Below, piece after piece: positions 10,861-22,235 of a DNA stretch of 64,000 nucleotides. Below the pieces are notes generated by a model. That model did not search any database and had not been told where the DNA came from. It saw nothing but the letters and a program-made list of their open reading frames with translations. The position numbers were made by a program, and so were the translations under genes. Origin of the DNA: Mesorhabditis belari (taxonomy: Eukaryota; Nematoda; Chromadorea; Rhabditida; Rhabditidae); assembly GCA_958450365.1 (NCBI GenBank), contig CAUEEP010000752.1:1-64000 (forward strand). Direction: 5' to 3'. How positions within the stretch are numbered: the stretch's first letter is position 1; the number at the start of each line of letters is the position of its first letter.

Positions 10861-12199
10861 ATGTTTTGCCCGACCAACAATGAACTGACAATCATTGGAA
10901 TTTTTTATAAAATCTCGTTTGGAGTGGGTGTCACCCTTTCTCTCCTTACTCTATTCACAATGTTCAAAGTGAAATCGCCAGCCTCGAAACTCTATCGAAA
11001 CATTCAAATCGGAAGTGTAGTTGGATTTACGGAGAAATTGAAATCTAGAAATTCAGGAGCCAGATTTTCTTTATCAATTTATGAATCTCTTTTCCAGACC
11101 TTCTCTCAATGCATGGATTTTGGTATTTTTCTGACAGAGCCAATCTATCTTTTACCATCGACCGCGTGCACTTTTGGCGACGTTTTTGGATTACCTTTAC
11201 ACTTCAAGGCACAGCTCATAGTAATAATCCGTTTTCCCTGATTTTTCTATGCCAATTCTAGAAATACTATTTAAATTTCGCGGCCTTGGTCTTGGAAACA
11301 CTTCTGTTTTCTCTATTGTATAAATTGCATGCTGTTGGCTATTCTCGTGATGCGCCAAAGCTATTTTTCTTGCATTGCTTTGCGACTGGAGCTACTACTG
11401 TTTTCTTTTTGGTTCTCAGCTTTGTTATCTCGAATGAATATGAAGTTGTCGATTCTATTGAATACATTCTCTTGGCTTTAAAGACAAGTAAGTGAAATCT
11501 TAAGAATTTTGATTAATGGCTCAATTTGAACAATTTAAAGCCAACTGTAGAAGTCGACTCAACTTGTCAATCATATCAACAACCAATCGTCTTCTATCCT
11601 CGACAACAGGATTCCAAATTAGCTTTCCCAGCTTTAATTCTGGTTTTAATTTAATCTCAAAGTCTCAAAGCAATTTTTTTTGAAAAAATATTTTCAGATT
11701 TCCTCTGGAACAGCTTGGTTGTTCTATATTATTTGGTTGACTTTTCACTATGCAAATTCAGTGAAAAAGACTGTCAGTCAACAAACGAAAGAAATGATTC
11801 AATATCTGCAAATTGTTTTCTTTTTGCAGGTTACAGAAGTAGATTACTTTTCGATTTCAATCTTTTTCAGTCTCTTGCTCTGCTCACTTTTTTCATTCTA
11901 CCACCATTGCTGGGGACGTTTAGTGTGTTGAATTTACTTCCAATTGAAAACATTTGTAAGTTGTGTAAGTCTCAAAACATTGCCACAAAACTTCTAGTTC
12001 TCTCTTCACTGGCTTTGTTTCAAAGTTTTCATTCGTCTTTCAATTGTCTCATTTTGATCTCAGCGACAAGAGTCTATCGGGAATATTTGATTCAAAAGAT
12101 ATGTGGCAAAGGTAAAATGATAATCGTGGTCGATTTTATGAATACAACCTACTTTTAGACAAATTTCCGACAATTCCTGCCTGTGCACCTCTAAAATGA
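10861..12199 (+). CDS. Serpentine chemoreceptor, srh-like
   Basis: Seven exons, all in phase (10861-11016, 11098-11220, 11262-11487, 11551-11642, 11698-11829, 11871-12111, 12159-12199), give 336 residues, the usual size for nematode srh receptors. Hydrophobic segments fit seven membrane helices. Family-like features: a Pro-containing second helix (CMDFGIFLTEPIYLLP), the loop KTVSQQTKEMIQYLQ before helix 6, the Pro-rich stretch FFILPPLLG, and a last helix followed by ATRVYREY. It would be a G-protein-coupled chemosensory receptor in sensory cilia. No frame break was seen. srh is preferred over sri or str from the pre-helix-6 motif only. Confidence 0.8.
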
Positions 12200-12548
12200 A
12201 ATGAAATGTTGATTTTTCAATTAAATTTATTGATCCCTACTTTTTTTTAAAAAGAAAAACAAAGTAAAAAGAAATACACGATTGGATTGATTGGTTGATG
12301 ACTGAATTCTTTCCTCATTTATCGTGATTTTACCAAAGCGAGAGTCACAATTCACTTTATTTCGACGATTTTTAATTTCCGTTAGATAAACGTTTCACTC
12401 AGTTGAGTCCAAATGAGTTTCATAGGTGAGAATGGTTGTTTCCCTTCTTCTCTTATTCCAAATTATGAGACTAGACTTATAGTTTTTAATTTAAAACCCC
12501 TTTTATATCCCCGTATTTACTTTGATCTGATTTTTTTGCTATAAAATT
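12200..12548. other. No gene recognised
   Basis: AT-rich 3' flank of the receptor gene. Confidence 0.4.
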
Positions 12549-12972
12549 CTTTTCCACCCTATGTCGCATCCAGAATTTCAAAGCCTCTTGAAAATTGTGG
12601 AAATTTCTAGAAGTACACGTAGTCATCCTTATCAAATTTCGGTCGGTTCTCATCCCCATCATCTTTCCCTTTATCATTCTTTTGCGAACCGTGTTAGTAG
12701 GGTTTGGAATAAGCTTCCCTCTTGGACTTGGAGTAGGCTTCTGTCCTGGACTTGGAATAAGCTCCCCTCTTGGACTTAGAATAAGTTCCCCTCTTGGACT
12801 TGGAGTAGGCTTCTGTCTTGGACTTGGAGTAGGCTTCTGTCTTGGACTTGGAATAAGTTCCCCTCTTGGACTTGGAATAATCTCCCGTCTGGTATCTTCT
12901 CGTCTGTAGGAAAATTGAAAGTATCTATAAACGAATTAGATCTTATTGCCATGTCAAATATGCCCTATATTT
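12549..12972 (+). pseudogene. LINE ORF2 tail, interrupted by a minisatellite
   Basis: ISVGSHPHHLSLYHSFANRV followed by SRVWNKLPS is the C-terminal tail of a non-LTR ORF2. After a tandem repeat the tail resumes near 12909 with KLKVSINELDLIAM and stops at about 12972, paralleling TFKLSVDDLD in the copy at 10.6 kb. Confidence 0.6.
12690..12890 (+). repeat. Minisatellite grown from a LINE coding motif
   Basis: About seven imperfect 24-27-bp units of the form CTTGGACTTGGAGTAGGCTT or CTTGGACTTGGAATAAGTTC. The first unit is the codons for WNKLPS of the LINE tail, repeated in register as WNKLPSWTWSRLLSWTW. Confidence 0.75.
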
Positions 12973-13467
12973 AATCTTTTTGTACCTGTGTTTCCTAACT
13001 GTAGTCTTACTGTACTATTTTTAGTTTTCTTTCTTTTTTGTGAAAGTATTGTAACAATATTTTATATGTCAAATCAAAATTGCTTAGCAGATTGAAATGT
13101 TAAGAGTCAAATATAGAGTGGGGGAGTGTTGAACACCTTATATCTTACCTAAGCCCACGTTGTAGTTACAAACTTGATTCAAATATTGATCCCTGTAAAT
13201 TCTAAGTCAAATTCCATTCTAAATTTTATCCGTTTAGCATTTCAGTGGTCTCCGATGTCAAAGGAACAACGTATGTACTTAGTGTTCGGCATTCCGCCTG
13301 TGTTGGCCGCTGTTTTCGAGAGGATTTACTCCCCGTAAAATGAACCTCAATCTTTTGAATTTGTTGCTGAAAGGGGAACACGAGTTCAACTCTGATGCAT
13401 CACAAAAAAGCTTCATTTTGAAAATATTGCAAAAGTTTGACGCTGGCTTAGGCTTTTTTCGAGTTTA
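12973..13467. other. Intergenic, no gene recognised
   Basis: 5' flank of the first thrombospondin-like gene; no coding frame stands out. Confidence 0.4.
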
Positions 13468-13488
13468 TTGAAAAGTGAACGTATAAAA
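13465..13488 (+). promoter_or_regulatory. Core promoter shared with the paralog
   Basis: TTATTGAAAAGTGAACGTAT runs into TATAAAATC (TATA box about 13482-13488), 33 bp before the start codon. The same block precedes the paralog at 27833-27855 although the surrounding flanks have diverged. Confidence 0.6.
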
Positions 13489-13520
13489 TCGATCACAAAA
13501 CCCGATAACTATCTATCGGA

Positions 13521-16500
13521 ATGGTCACTTTTTACAGATCTGTGGTGATTTTTCTCTTTGCCGGTAGAAGCTTTCTCTCATTACTTTGATGCGTGTAATT
13601 TTCAGCTTTTTCTCTTTTCGAGGCGACTCTGCCCGTTTGCAAGACTTGCCCAGTTGGCGGTTTGTCGATTTCGAAGAAATTCTTTTCAAAAATCAAATCA
13701 ACAGGGATTTGGTCGGGTTGGACAGACTATACGACTTGCACAAAAACGTGCGGATTCTTCGGGAAAAAGGCCCAAACGAGGACGTGTCAATCGTTTGGCA
13801 GGGGCTGTCCATGCAAGTGAGTCGAAAAGATCGATGAATTTAATCGAAATAGAGAAATCAAAGATCTGCATAAATCTATAGACACTTAGAATAAATGTAA
13901 ATTAATTGTTGATGATGCGAACTGACCGGCTCAACTCTGATTAGATTCTAATTCTAATTAGATTCTAAAATAGAACCAAGTTTATTAATCTGTTTAATGT
14001 TGATGGCAATTTCTCTGTACATATCGAAAAGAAATTGATTAAATAATGAAATTCCGGTACAGATCGGGTTTGTTTCCCCCAAATGATGGAGTGTTTTTTC
14101 ACTAGGAAATTTGAATAAATGCAAATTTCAGTCCTCACATTGTGAGTTTGAATTCCTTATAAAAGATGTCATTTACTTTCGAACTCTTTCTAGTATCCAT
14201 GCTGTTTCGGGAATAGATTTAGACAAAGTGTGTAGTTTCTCACAAGGGAACGCCCATCAGAGCCTTGACATTGTTTAACTGGAAATAAAGTGTCCTTCCA
14301 GATTCCTCGGTGGCTCAGTGGGTAGTGCGCTTGCATGGCGGACGAGAGATCTCCGTTTTGCACGGGTTTAATTCCCCGTGCCGCCATCTTTTTTGATTTT
14401 TTGATTTTTTTGTGTTAGATTGGTTTTTAATTGCGTGAAAAGGGATCTTATTGCGCGTCGATGATTGCAAAAAAAAATGCCACGAAAAGAAAAAGTTGAA
14501 TACCTTTTTCTGGAGGCCTTAGGAACGTCTGATTACAGATTCGGAATCCCCGTGAAATTCTGCATCAGAAACACTCTGTTTCCAGCCAAACAATGCTCTG
14601 GTGGGGTTCCCTTGTCAGTTTAGGAAATGACTTGCCCACACCCCTACTCATGAAAATGCAGGTACCCTCACTGGCGGGCAAAAGACTGGCCTGCGGGACT
14701 GCGGGCATTCCCCGACTAAAATTCTCAAGGAAAATAATCAAAAATGTAATTAAAGAGACAAAAAGAAAGGATTGCATTGCAAATTTGATCAAATTAATAG
14801 GTTGATGCATAAGTCTTTTCGTTTTTTTCGTACTTCTGTTAAAAAGTAACAAATTCACCAATTAATCTATAGTTTGCTCTATAAAAAAAGTGTTTTTTTG
14901 TTCAATTTCCATCTTTTTAAATCAATTTCGGTTCCCTTTCAAGCAAATTCGAGAGTGAAAAACGCCTTTTTCGTAAAAATCTATAAAAACTCTACGGAAA
15001 AATTGGCTGAATGAATTTCTCTGAAATTTTGGCGAAATATCAAACTTTTTTTTTCTCTATCTTTTATCTATTGACACGAAGATAGGTTTTCTTTAGCTAA
15101 GGTGTCTAAACCGCATCATCGAGTTAGCCCTTTTTGACTACCCGACTTCATACTCTCAAGAAAATCCAGGCATAAAATATTTTTAAACCCGTTTTAATGT
15201 TATTTTGCAGAAAAATGATTGCTTTTTCTAATGAAATCAACCGTAGTTTAATTGGTGCATTTGTTGGCTTGAAACGGCAGACGAAAAGGAACAAAAAGAC
15301 TTATGCATCAACCTAATAGTATTTATTTTTAGGAAAAACACCCTATGCTTTGGGGAGAACGAACAGAATAAGAATTCTTGCTATTAGAGAGTTCGTTTTC
15401 AAATGCGAAAAACATTCCAGGGGCAACTATTCGCGAATCGTTCCATGCACGGCAAATTCTTGTCCAACGGCTCCATTCTGCGCTGCAGGACATGCTAGGG
15501 TTGAGTATTATCAATAGTATCAATTGGCGCTAATTTCTGTTACAGTATCTCAACACGGCTACAAATAAATATCTCTGTAAGGCGATCGCCAGAGCCGACG
15601 ACTATAAAGCTCCGAATTGCAATTTGAACAGTTTGTTGCCACAAAAAACGAAGATAAGAAAAAATTCAGAGGTTTTGCATGCCTGCCCTTGTCCATATGG
15701 AGGTCAGTTTTGCTATGAATTCAAAGAAGCTCAAAAACTTAGTGTCATTATGATAAAGAACCTTCACCTCGACAATTAGACCGGATTTTAGACCTGTTTT
15801 TCGGTTTGGTTCAGTGCAACTCGGCGCAAAATTCGAATCGAACCGAATTAAGCCGAAATAAACCGGAATTTCGATGTGCACCGAGCTGAAACAGACCGAA
15901 AAACAAGTCTACTGTGTTCGCCTCAAATCAAATCGTTTAAATCCTGTTTTCTAAAAGGTGCTCTTCTCCAAATAATTCTACAGCCTCTTTCCATGCTCTA
16001 GAATGCTTGTCCCAAACCTAGACCTATGAATTGCAAGATTACGGTAGTTGGGACCAGTTTTTAGAAGACATAATTTTATATGTCCACACTCTATTGACAA
16101 TAACGTTTATGATGATCTGTTGTGCTTTAGATTTCTGGGTTTCTCTAGTTATTGCAGTTCAGCGAAAGAAGGCCTCATGAATTTACCCATTTTCCTCAGG
16201 AATCTGGTCGAATTGGTTCACGGAGACGAGTTGTCCGTTCAATGGCGCCTGGCCGTGTGGTCTTTGTCAAAAGCACACGCAATATCGAGTTTGTCGATCG
16301 GCTCAAGCCGGATGCCCTTGCGTGTGAGTTTTATTAAGGATTGAAGTTTAGTTTAGACTAGTTTAGACTAGTATACTAGACTAGCGAAGTTTAGTTTAAC
16401 ATAGTTTAGACTAATTGCCTGATCAGTTTTATTATGTTTACATTATTATACCCTATCTTTTGGTAAAGCCATGTGATAATAAAATCAAACAAAGTAGAAC

Positions 16501-19500
16501 ACATGTACGTTACGTTTTTTAGTGAACTAATTGTTTAGAACAGAGGTGTCCAGACCGTCCGGTCTGATATTTTCATTTTTTCGATATTTTCAAGCGTCTA
16601 ATCCGGTCCGGTATCCGGTGCGACTTTTACCGGATAGTTGATTCGGACCGAGCACGATAGTTTATCCATGAAATACCAGCCATCATGTAACATCTTCTGG
16701 ACTCCAGTACATCAAAGCCACTTGAAAACTAACTAGTTCTGTTTCGAACTACAAAATCATCTAAACGGAGAACTTGAAAGTTTTGTACAATTTGTAAAAT
16801 CGGGGCAATCTTTCCAAGCTGATAATCTGAGAGAATGTGCTTGTTTCTGAGCTTTTTACGAAAAAGAGTAGAAATTAAAATTGCAAGTTTTTACAAGTTT
16901 AGACAAGCTTTACATCTTGATAATTCAGCGCCAAACCATCATCTCCTTTGCACACTAATTATTATTATTAATTTACTTAAAACCCTATTTTAACTAGCTA
17001 AAGTTCCCCATTCAGTGGCCCAACGAATCGAACGGCCTTGTGCTCGGCTGATTTTTGTACAGGAAATGGAGGCCATGCCCCATGCTGCCCTGGTTATTCA
17101 TCGGTGAGCGAATTTTTTTTTTGAAAGAATGATTCAAATCAAAGTTAAAGGAACTCTTTCGTCTATCTAAATGCTTAGGTGAGGACGATCATCAACAACA
17201 TCACGAGCAATCCCCACTGTGGTCCCACGTTGCCCGACGATCCGGTCATCAAATTGCCCGCTTGTATGCCGGTTGGTTGTGTCTTTCGGGGATTTGTTTA
17301 AAATAGGTTTTTATTTGTTGAATTGAAAGAATAATTGAACATATTCTGTATGTATGTAACATATTAACATCAACCAAAAAACCCGCCTAACGGCTGTTTT
17401 GGTGTTTTGGGCGTTTTGGGGTTAATGCATAGTTTGATCTCTCGAATTAAAAGGGCAACTCGAATTTGCATGCTTCAACTCCATGCTTGAAAACATTTAA
17501 AGTAAAAAAAAGTTTGAAACGGACGGGAATCGAACCTGACGCAACCTTACGGGAATCGAAACTGACGCAATCTTACGGGAATCGAACCTGACGCAACCTT
17601 ACGGGAATCGTACCTGACGCAACCTTACGGGAATCGAACCTGACGCAACCAGTCGTTTTGTAGACGGGACGCTAACCACCTCGACCATGCTCTTCCCTAA
17701 GGGCCGCCGAAGGCAAAAATAAGCGTGGCCAAGTGGTTTTTCTGATTTTTTACGGATTTTTAATGAAAAACTTGTTTTAACCAAAAAGTATGTGCCTATT
17801 CATTTTTAATTCCCTATCGATCAAAAAAAAGTTTGTCGAAATCGATTCACGGGGAGCCGAGATCCAGAGTGTGACGGACGGACGGACAGACAGACAGACA
17901 GCCCTCAATTATATACAAAGTGTTCAAAAAAAGCCAGTTTCCCTTAATTTTCCAAAAACTTTCTGATGGCTCCTGCAGGTTGTTGTGGTGCCAAAGTGAA
18001 TGTTTTGGGCGCGCAAATTCTTGATATTTTTTTACTTTTCCCCGATTTCATGACATACATGAAATTTCTGAGCCACCACCGTGAGATTTTTCCCATAAAA
18101 CTAAAACTTTCTACTGGCATCATGGTGCAAAGTAAACACTATTAGGATAACTACTGTAAGAAATATATGTTTATGATTTGATCTATATAATTTCTTGTGA
18201 GACCGTGTCTCGGTGTGGTTCAATGGTAGATGTTTTGAAAAGGCACAGTTTATCAAAACTTTCCCTTATTAGGGCAAATTTGGCTCAAAATGAAGCAAGT
18301 TGGCACTATCACAACTATTTCAACACTTGCAAGTGAAAAAGAATAAAGAAAAAAAACTCACTCAAAACCAAAGCCTAAATAACGGGTTTTTTAAGTATAC
18401 AAGCTACAACAAACGGAATATCGTCTAGTAGCTGATTACGGTACCTTATCCATCAGCTTTAAATTTTAACTTGTGTATTGAATTTGACTAACTGCAGAGC
18501 AGTGGCAATTCGCCACAGCTACAACTTAACCATACACTTTAATGATCAGCGTTTCCTTGGAAAAACGGGACACTTCTTTAAAAAAATGCGATTTGAAAAT
18601 CTCTTATGTACGACAGATAAATGTAGATGAATAAAGTGTTTGGCTAAAAATTTTAGTTTATATATTAACTCTAATATGATACCACGATGTCTCGATCTAA
18701 TAGGTTGATGCATAAGTCTTTTTGTTCCTTTTCGTCTGCCGTTTCAAGCCAACAAATGCACCAATTAAACTACGGTTGATTTCATTAGAAAAACCAATTA
18801 TTTTTCTGCAAAATAACATTAAAACGGGTTTAAAAATATTTTATGCCTGGATTTTCTTGAGAGTATGAAGTCGGGTAGTCAAAAAGGGCTAACTCGATGA
18901 TGCGGTTTAGACACCTTAGCTAAAGAAAACCTATCTTCGTGTCAATAGATAAAAGATAGAGATTCAGCCAATTTTTCCGTAGAGTTTTTATAGATTTTTA
19001 CGAAAAAGGCGTTTTTCAATCTCGAATTTGCTTGAAAGTGAACCGAAATTGATTTAAAAAGATGGAAATTGAACAAAAAAAACACTTTTTTTATAGAGCA
19101 AACTATAGATTAATTGGTGAATTTGTTACTTTTTAACAGAAGTACGAAAAAAACGAAAAGACTTATGCATCAACCTAATAATATAATAAAAAGTTTCAAT
19201 TTTTTTGGCAAAAGTCTCATGGTGGTGGTGACCATGGTGGCTCAGAAATTTCATACATAAGAAAGTCATGAAATCGGGGAAAAATGATAAAATATCCAGA
19301 ATTTTCTAACCCAAAATATTCACTTTGACACCACAAGGGCCACCAGGAGCCACCAGAAACTTTTGGAAAATTAAGGAGAGCTGACTTTTTTTGAACACCC
19401 TGTATAGTAGATATTAAATTAAATATTGCTAAAAAATCTTTTCCGACTCAACTCGTTCAAGAATATATTGGATGGACAATCAGGCAGTTTTCAAGATTTA

Positions 19501-21040
19501 AGAATAGATGGACAATCAGGCAGTTTCCAAGATTTAAGACCAGTTAGAAGAACCAAGAAGCTGAGCTAACAAGAAAAATGATAAAAAGCGATAGTCTGGT
19601 CGATTCTTTCATTTAATCCAGTAGTCAAATCTGTGGAGATGAAATGATCTCAAATTTCAGACGACCACGACCACCACCACAACGACAACAACTCCGAGTT
19701 CGTTCAGAAATTTTTATTACTGATAATTGATTTTAAGTGTGCACAAGTGGCTGTCCAGAGAACTTCATCGAACGCGTTTACACTGTCGACAACAGCACCT
19801 TCAATGTCACATATTCGTAAGAGAACAAATTCATTCAAATACATGAAATCCTTCTAGAACCGATGAGAATGGCTGTCAGATTGCCAACTATGTCTGCTCT
19901 CCGCTGCCAAATAGTACCTATGTAATTGATTAGCGAGAATTCAATCCAAGCAATCAATCCTAGGCTTGGTTTGGTGTGGTTGCACAGGGAGATTCGGACT
20001 ATATGAACAATGTCAATTACGACTATTTGGATGATGAAAATGTGCCGGGACCGGTGAGACTAATTGCCTTGACAATTCGACTAACAAGGGAATGCCAACC
20101 AGGTGTGGTGATCAAATGACACGAGCTATATACTATTCGACATAGAGTTTTATGCTGATTCCGAGTCTGCTTTCCATTTTTGCTAAATAGCACACTGTCA
20201 AAAGTTATAAGCATGCAAGTTTTGTATGGAATTATAAAAATTATCCCTCGAGTTTATAAACAGATTTCCCAGAGGATTTAAAAAGCAGTGGTGGCCGAGT
20301 GGGCAAGAATACAAGACTCTCGAGTTCGAGTCCGTTGTTCAACTCTTTTTGCTTTTTTAAAGGTAATCGATCTCCATTTAAAATAAGAGTCTTTTTCAAA
20401 GTACTTCTCATAAAAATGTTTACTTTTAGCATTAAAAAAAACTAAAAAGAAAATGAAACTCGCCCCTTTCACAAATGTCATCAATGCCGTGAAGACTTGA
20501 TGTTTTAGACTTTAATGATTGTTGTTTAATGTTAAAAGTAAACATTTAAAAGAAAACATTTTTATGAGAAGTACTTTGAAAAAGATTTAAAATGGAGATC
20601 ATTTACCTTTAAAAAAAGCAAAAAGTGTTGAACGACGGTCTCGAATTCGAGAGTCTTGTATTCTTGGCTACTATCACTCGGCCACCACTGCTTTTTAAAG
20701 CCTCTGGGAAATCTGTTTATAAACTCGAGGGATAATTTTTATAATTCCATACAAGACTTGCATGCTTATAACTTTTGACAGACTATTTAGCAAAACGGGA
20801 AGCAGATTCGGAATCAGCGTAAAAATCTGCGTCGAATAGTAGCTCATTGCATTTGGCGACCACACCTGGTTGGCATTCCCTTGTAAGTAACAAAACGAAC
20901 GAGACGTTTCTCATTCATTTCAGGTCACATCAACAGCCGACAAATATTTCCATTGTGCTGTTGGACCCTCGGGGCCGAAATGGCAATTTGTGGGAGTAGG
21001 TTTTCTAGTGCGAAATTGCAATATAAAGTTTTCTTTTTAA
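13521..21040 (+). CDS. Secreted protein with two TSP1-like modules (copy 1)
   Basis: Fourteen exons in phase: 13521-13563, 13606-13659, 13705-13816, 15421-15499, 15546-15630, 15671-15703, 16200-16323, 17016-17103, 17179-17271, 19661-19697, 19738-19816, 19858-19921, 19964-20053, 20924-21040; 365 residues. A leader (FYRSVVIFLFAAFSLFEA) precedes two thrombospondin type 1-like modules, WSGWTDYTTCTKTC (~35) and WSNWFTETSC (~138), each rich in paired Cys with GCPC endings. A Thr run (~238-250) leads to a Cys-containing C-terminal region ending RNCNIKFSF. Likely extracellular. The paralog at 27.9-31.3 kb confirms the exon model: 12 of 14 exons have identical lengths. Introns 3, 9 and 13 are swollen by transposons. 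The C-terminal domain is unrecognised. Confidence 0.85.
14242..14615. mobile_element. ACAAGGGAA-type foldback element with tRNA-like core
   Basis: ACAAGGGAACGCCCATCAGA at the left is mirrored (ACAAGGGAACCCCACCAGA) at the right; weaker similarity reaches about 60 bp. Inside, 14308-14388 has an A box (TGGCTCAGTGG) and a B box (GGGTTTAATTCC) with a possible GGTGGC/GCCGCC end pairing. It lies in intron 3 of copy 1. Confidence 0.6.
14797..15316. mobile_element. Mariner-type MITE, copy A
   Basis: Termini TAGGTTGATGCATAAGTC at both ends in inverted orientation, flanked by TA. The TIR resembles the Hsmar1/MADE1-like consensus TTAGGTTGRTGC. No transposase inside. Same family as 18700-19178 and 26457-26978; lies in intron 3. 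Confidence 0.8.
15780..15905. repeat. ACCGAA-rich segment
   Basis: Dense repeats of ACCGAA/TTCGGT in both orientations within intron 6. Related composition occurs at 16545-16660 (CCGGTCCGG-rich) and 61555-61870 (CGGTTCGG-rich). Confidence 0.5.
16545..16660. repeat. CCGGTCCGG-rich segment
   Basis: Short palindromic words (GTCCGGTC, CCGGTCCGG, TACCGGATA) recur in intron 7. Origin unknown. Confidence 0.45.
17523..17690 (-). repeat. 26-bp tandem array of a tRNA T-arm plus tRNA-like body
   Basis: Five tandem 26-bp units (ACGGGAATCGAACCTGACGC plus CAACCTT or a variant) occupy 17523-17650. On the minus strand each unit contains a B box, GGTTCGATTCCCG. The last unit joins a tRNA-like body: A box TGGTCGAGGTGGTTAGCG and an anticodon-like loop CTACAAA. 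So one tRNA-like sequence carries a T-arm amplified fivefold. It lies in intron 9 of copy 1. Confidence 0.7.
18195..18530 (+). repeat. Inverted repeat arm, left
   Basis: About 335 bp that recur in inverted orientation at 21885-22225. It includes a tRNA-like A box (TGGTTCAATGGTAG) at its outer end and GACTAACTGCAGAGCAGTGG at its inner end. The 3' half of the copy 1 gene lies between the arms. Confidence 0.75.
18700..19178. mobile_element. Mariner-type MITE, copy B
   Basis: Same termini as copy A with TA flanks; internally it matches copy A in inverted orientation (e.g. TGAAGTCGGGTAGTCAAAAA). No coding sequence. Confidence 0.8.
20084..20884. mobile_element. Foldback element with ~390-bp arms and tRNA-like modules
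   Basis: ACAAGGGAATGCCAACCAGG at the left is mirrored at the right, and the arms match almost to the centre. Each arm carries a tRNA-like sequence: A box TGGCCGAGTGG and B box GAGTTCGAGTCC at about 20288-20335, mirrored near 20645-20690. It fills intron 13 of copy 1. The paralog's intron 13 is only 41 bp, so this is an insertion. Confidence 0.8.
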
Positions 21041-21190
21041 ACGGTTGTAAAGAATTGAACTTGATTTCTTATATTGCTTGTATTAGTGAGCTCAATTTTA
21101 GAAAGACTTTATCTGGGTCTATTGCAATCCACCGATGGGTCCCGTGGCCGGATGAGAATCACAATTCTTTTGCTTTTTGTTCTTGTTCAA

Positions 21191-21196
21191 AATAAA
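21191..21196 (+). terminator. Polyadenylation signal of copy 1
   Basis: AATAAA about 150 bp after the stop codon, in a 3' UTR conserved with the paralog (31487). Confidence 0.55.
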
Positions 21197-21349
21197 TTGT
21201 CCACTGTTGGAAGGATTAAATCGCAAAAAGTGCAATGTCAACTCAATAATGATAAATTTGATAGGCATCTTAGCGGGCCGGGGCGGACCAGGGGCCAAAA
21301 ATTTAGGATTGAACTTGGGGACCGGGGTTTACTACATAGATAACCTTGA

Positions 21350-21884
21350 TTCAAAAGCGGATAGTTTTCAACTTTTTGACTTATTAGAAAGAACTTAACT
21401 TACTTTTAACTTTAACTTTTTAACTTTATTAGAAAAAAGCCATCAAACAGCGTTTTGATATCTGGTGGTTCAGTTTAAAGATTCTGAAAAATCGCGAAAT
21501 GACTTTTTGTCAACCTAATACACGTTTAAATTTTAATATTTGATGGTTTAGTCTTAGAAAACATTTGAAGATTATTATTTTCTAATCATTTACCCATTTT
21601 CCACCCACCACCAAAAAGAGAAGCAATATTTTAAACATTTAGAAGTTTGACTGAAGTAAACTTCTTTTGAAACTGATTTTTTCAATATACGAACATTTTT
21701 GTTTGATTTTTACAACCGTAAATAGAAATAATTGGATTCAACACAACGTATTGTTACCATTTTTGACCCTGGAAAGAACTTCAAAAAGATTTGAACGCTA
21801 CATTAATAATATAATAGTTTAGAAGTTTGCAATATAACGCATTTTTTCCTATAAAGCAGAAATGAAAACATCAACCATTTGTGG
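21350..21884. other. No gene recognised
   Basis: AT-rich spacer downstream of copy 1. CAACCTAATACA near 21512 resembles a mariner MITE end without a partner. Confidence 0.35.
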
Positions 21885-22225
21885 CAAATTGCCACTGCTC
21901 TGCAGTTAGTCAAATTCAATACACAAGTTAAAATTTAAAGCTGATGGATAAGATACCGTAATCAGCTACTAGACAACATTCAGTTGTCTGTTTGTTGTAA
22001 TTTGTGTACTTAAAAAAACCCATTATTTAAGCTTCGTGTTGAGTGAATTGTGTGCCTTTTTTTCTTCATTCTTTTTCACTTGCAAGTGTTGAAATAGTTG
22101 TGATAGTGCCAACTTGCTTCATTTTGAGCGAAATTTGCCCTAATAAGGGAAAGTTTTGATAAACTGTGCCTTTTCAAAATATCTACCATTGAACCACATC
22201 GAGACACGGTCTCACAAGAAATTAA
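21885..22225 (-). repeat. Inverted repeat arm, right
   Basis: Mirror of 18195-18530. It ends nine bases before the mariner copy at 22236. Confidence 0.75.
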
Positions 22226-22235
22226 AAAGTATCTA

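Larger units (their letters stand above)
17916..19402. mobile_element. TIR element with nested insertions in intron 9
   Basis: The left end (CAAAGTGTTCAAAAAAAGCC) and right end (mirror of CAGGGTGTTCAAAAAAAGTC) are flanked by TA, and similarity extends about 200 bp inward on each side (e.g. CATGAAATTTCTGAGCCACC). The middle holds a second repeat arm (18195-18530) and MITE copy B (18700-19178), so at least three insertion events are stacked. Confidence 0.7.

Noticed and set aside
12595..12909. Hydrophobic 104-codon ORF
   Set aside because: Produced by translating the minisatellite in a shifted frame.
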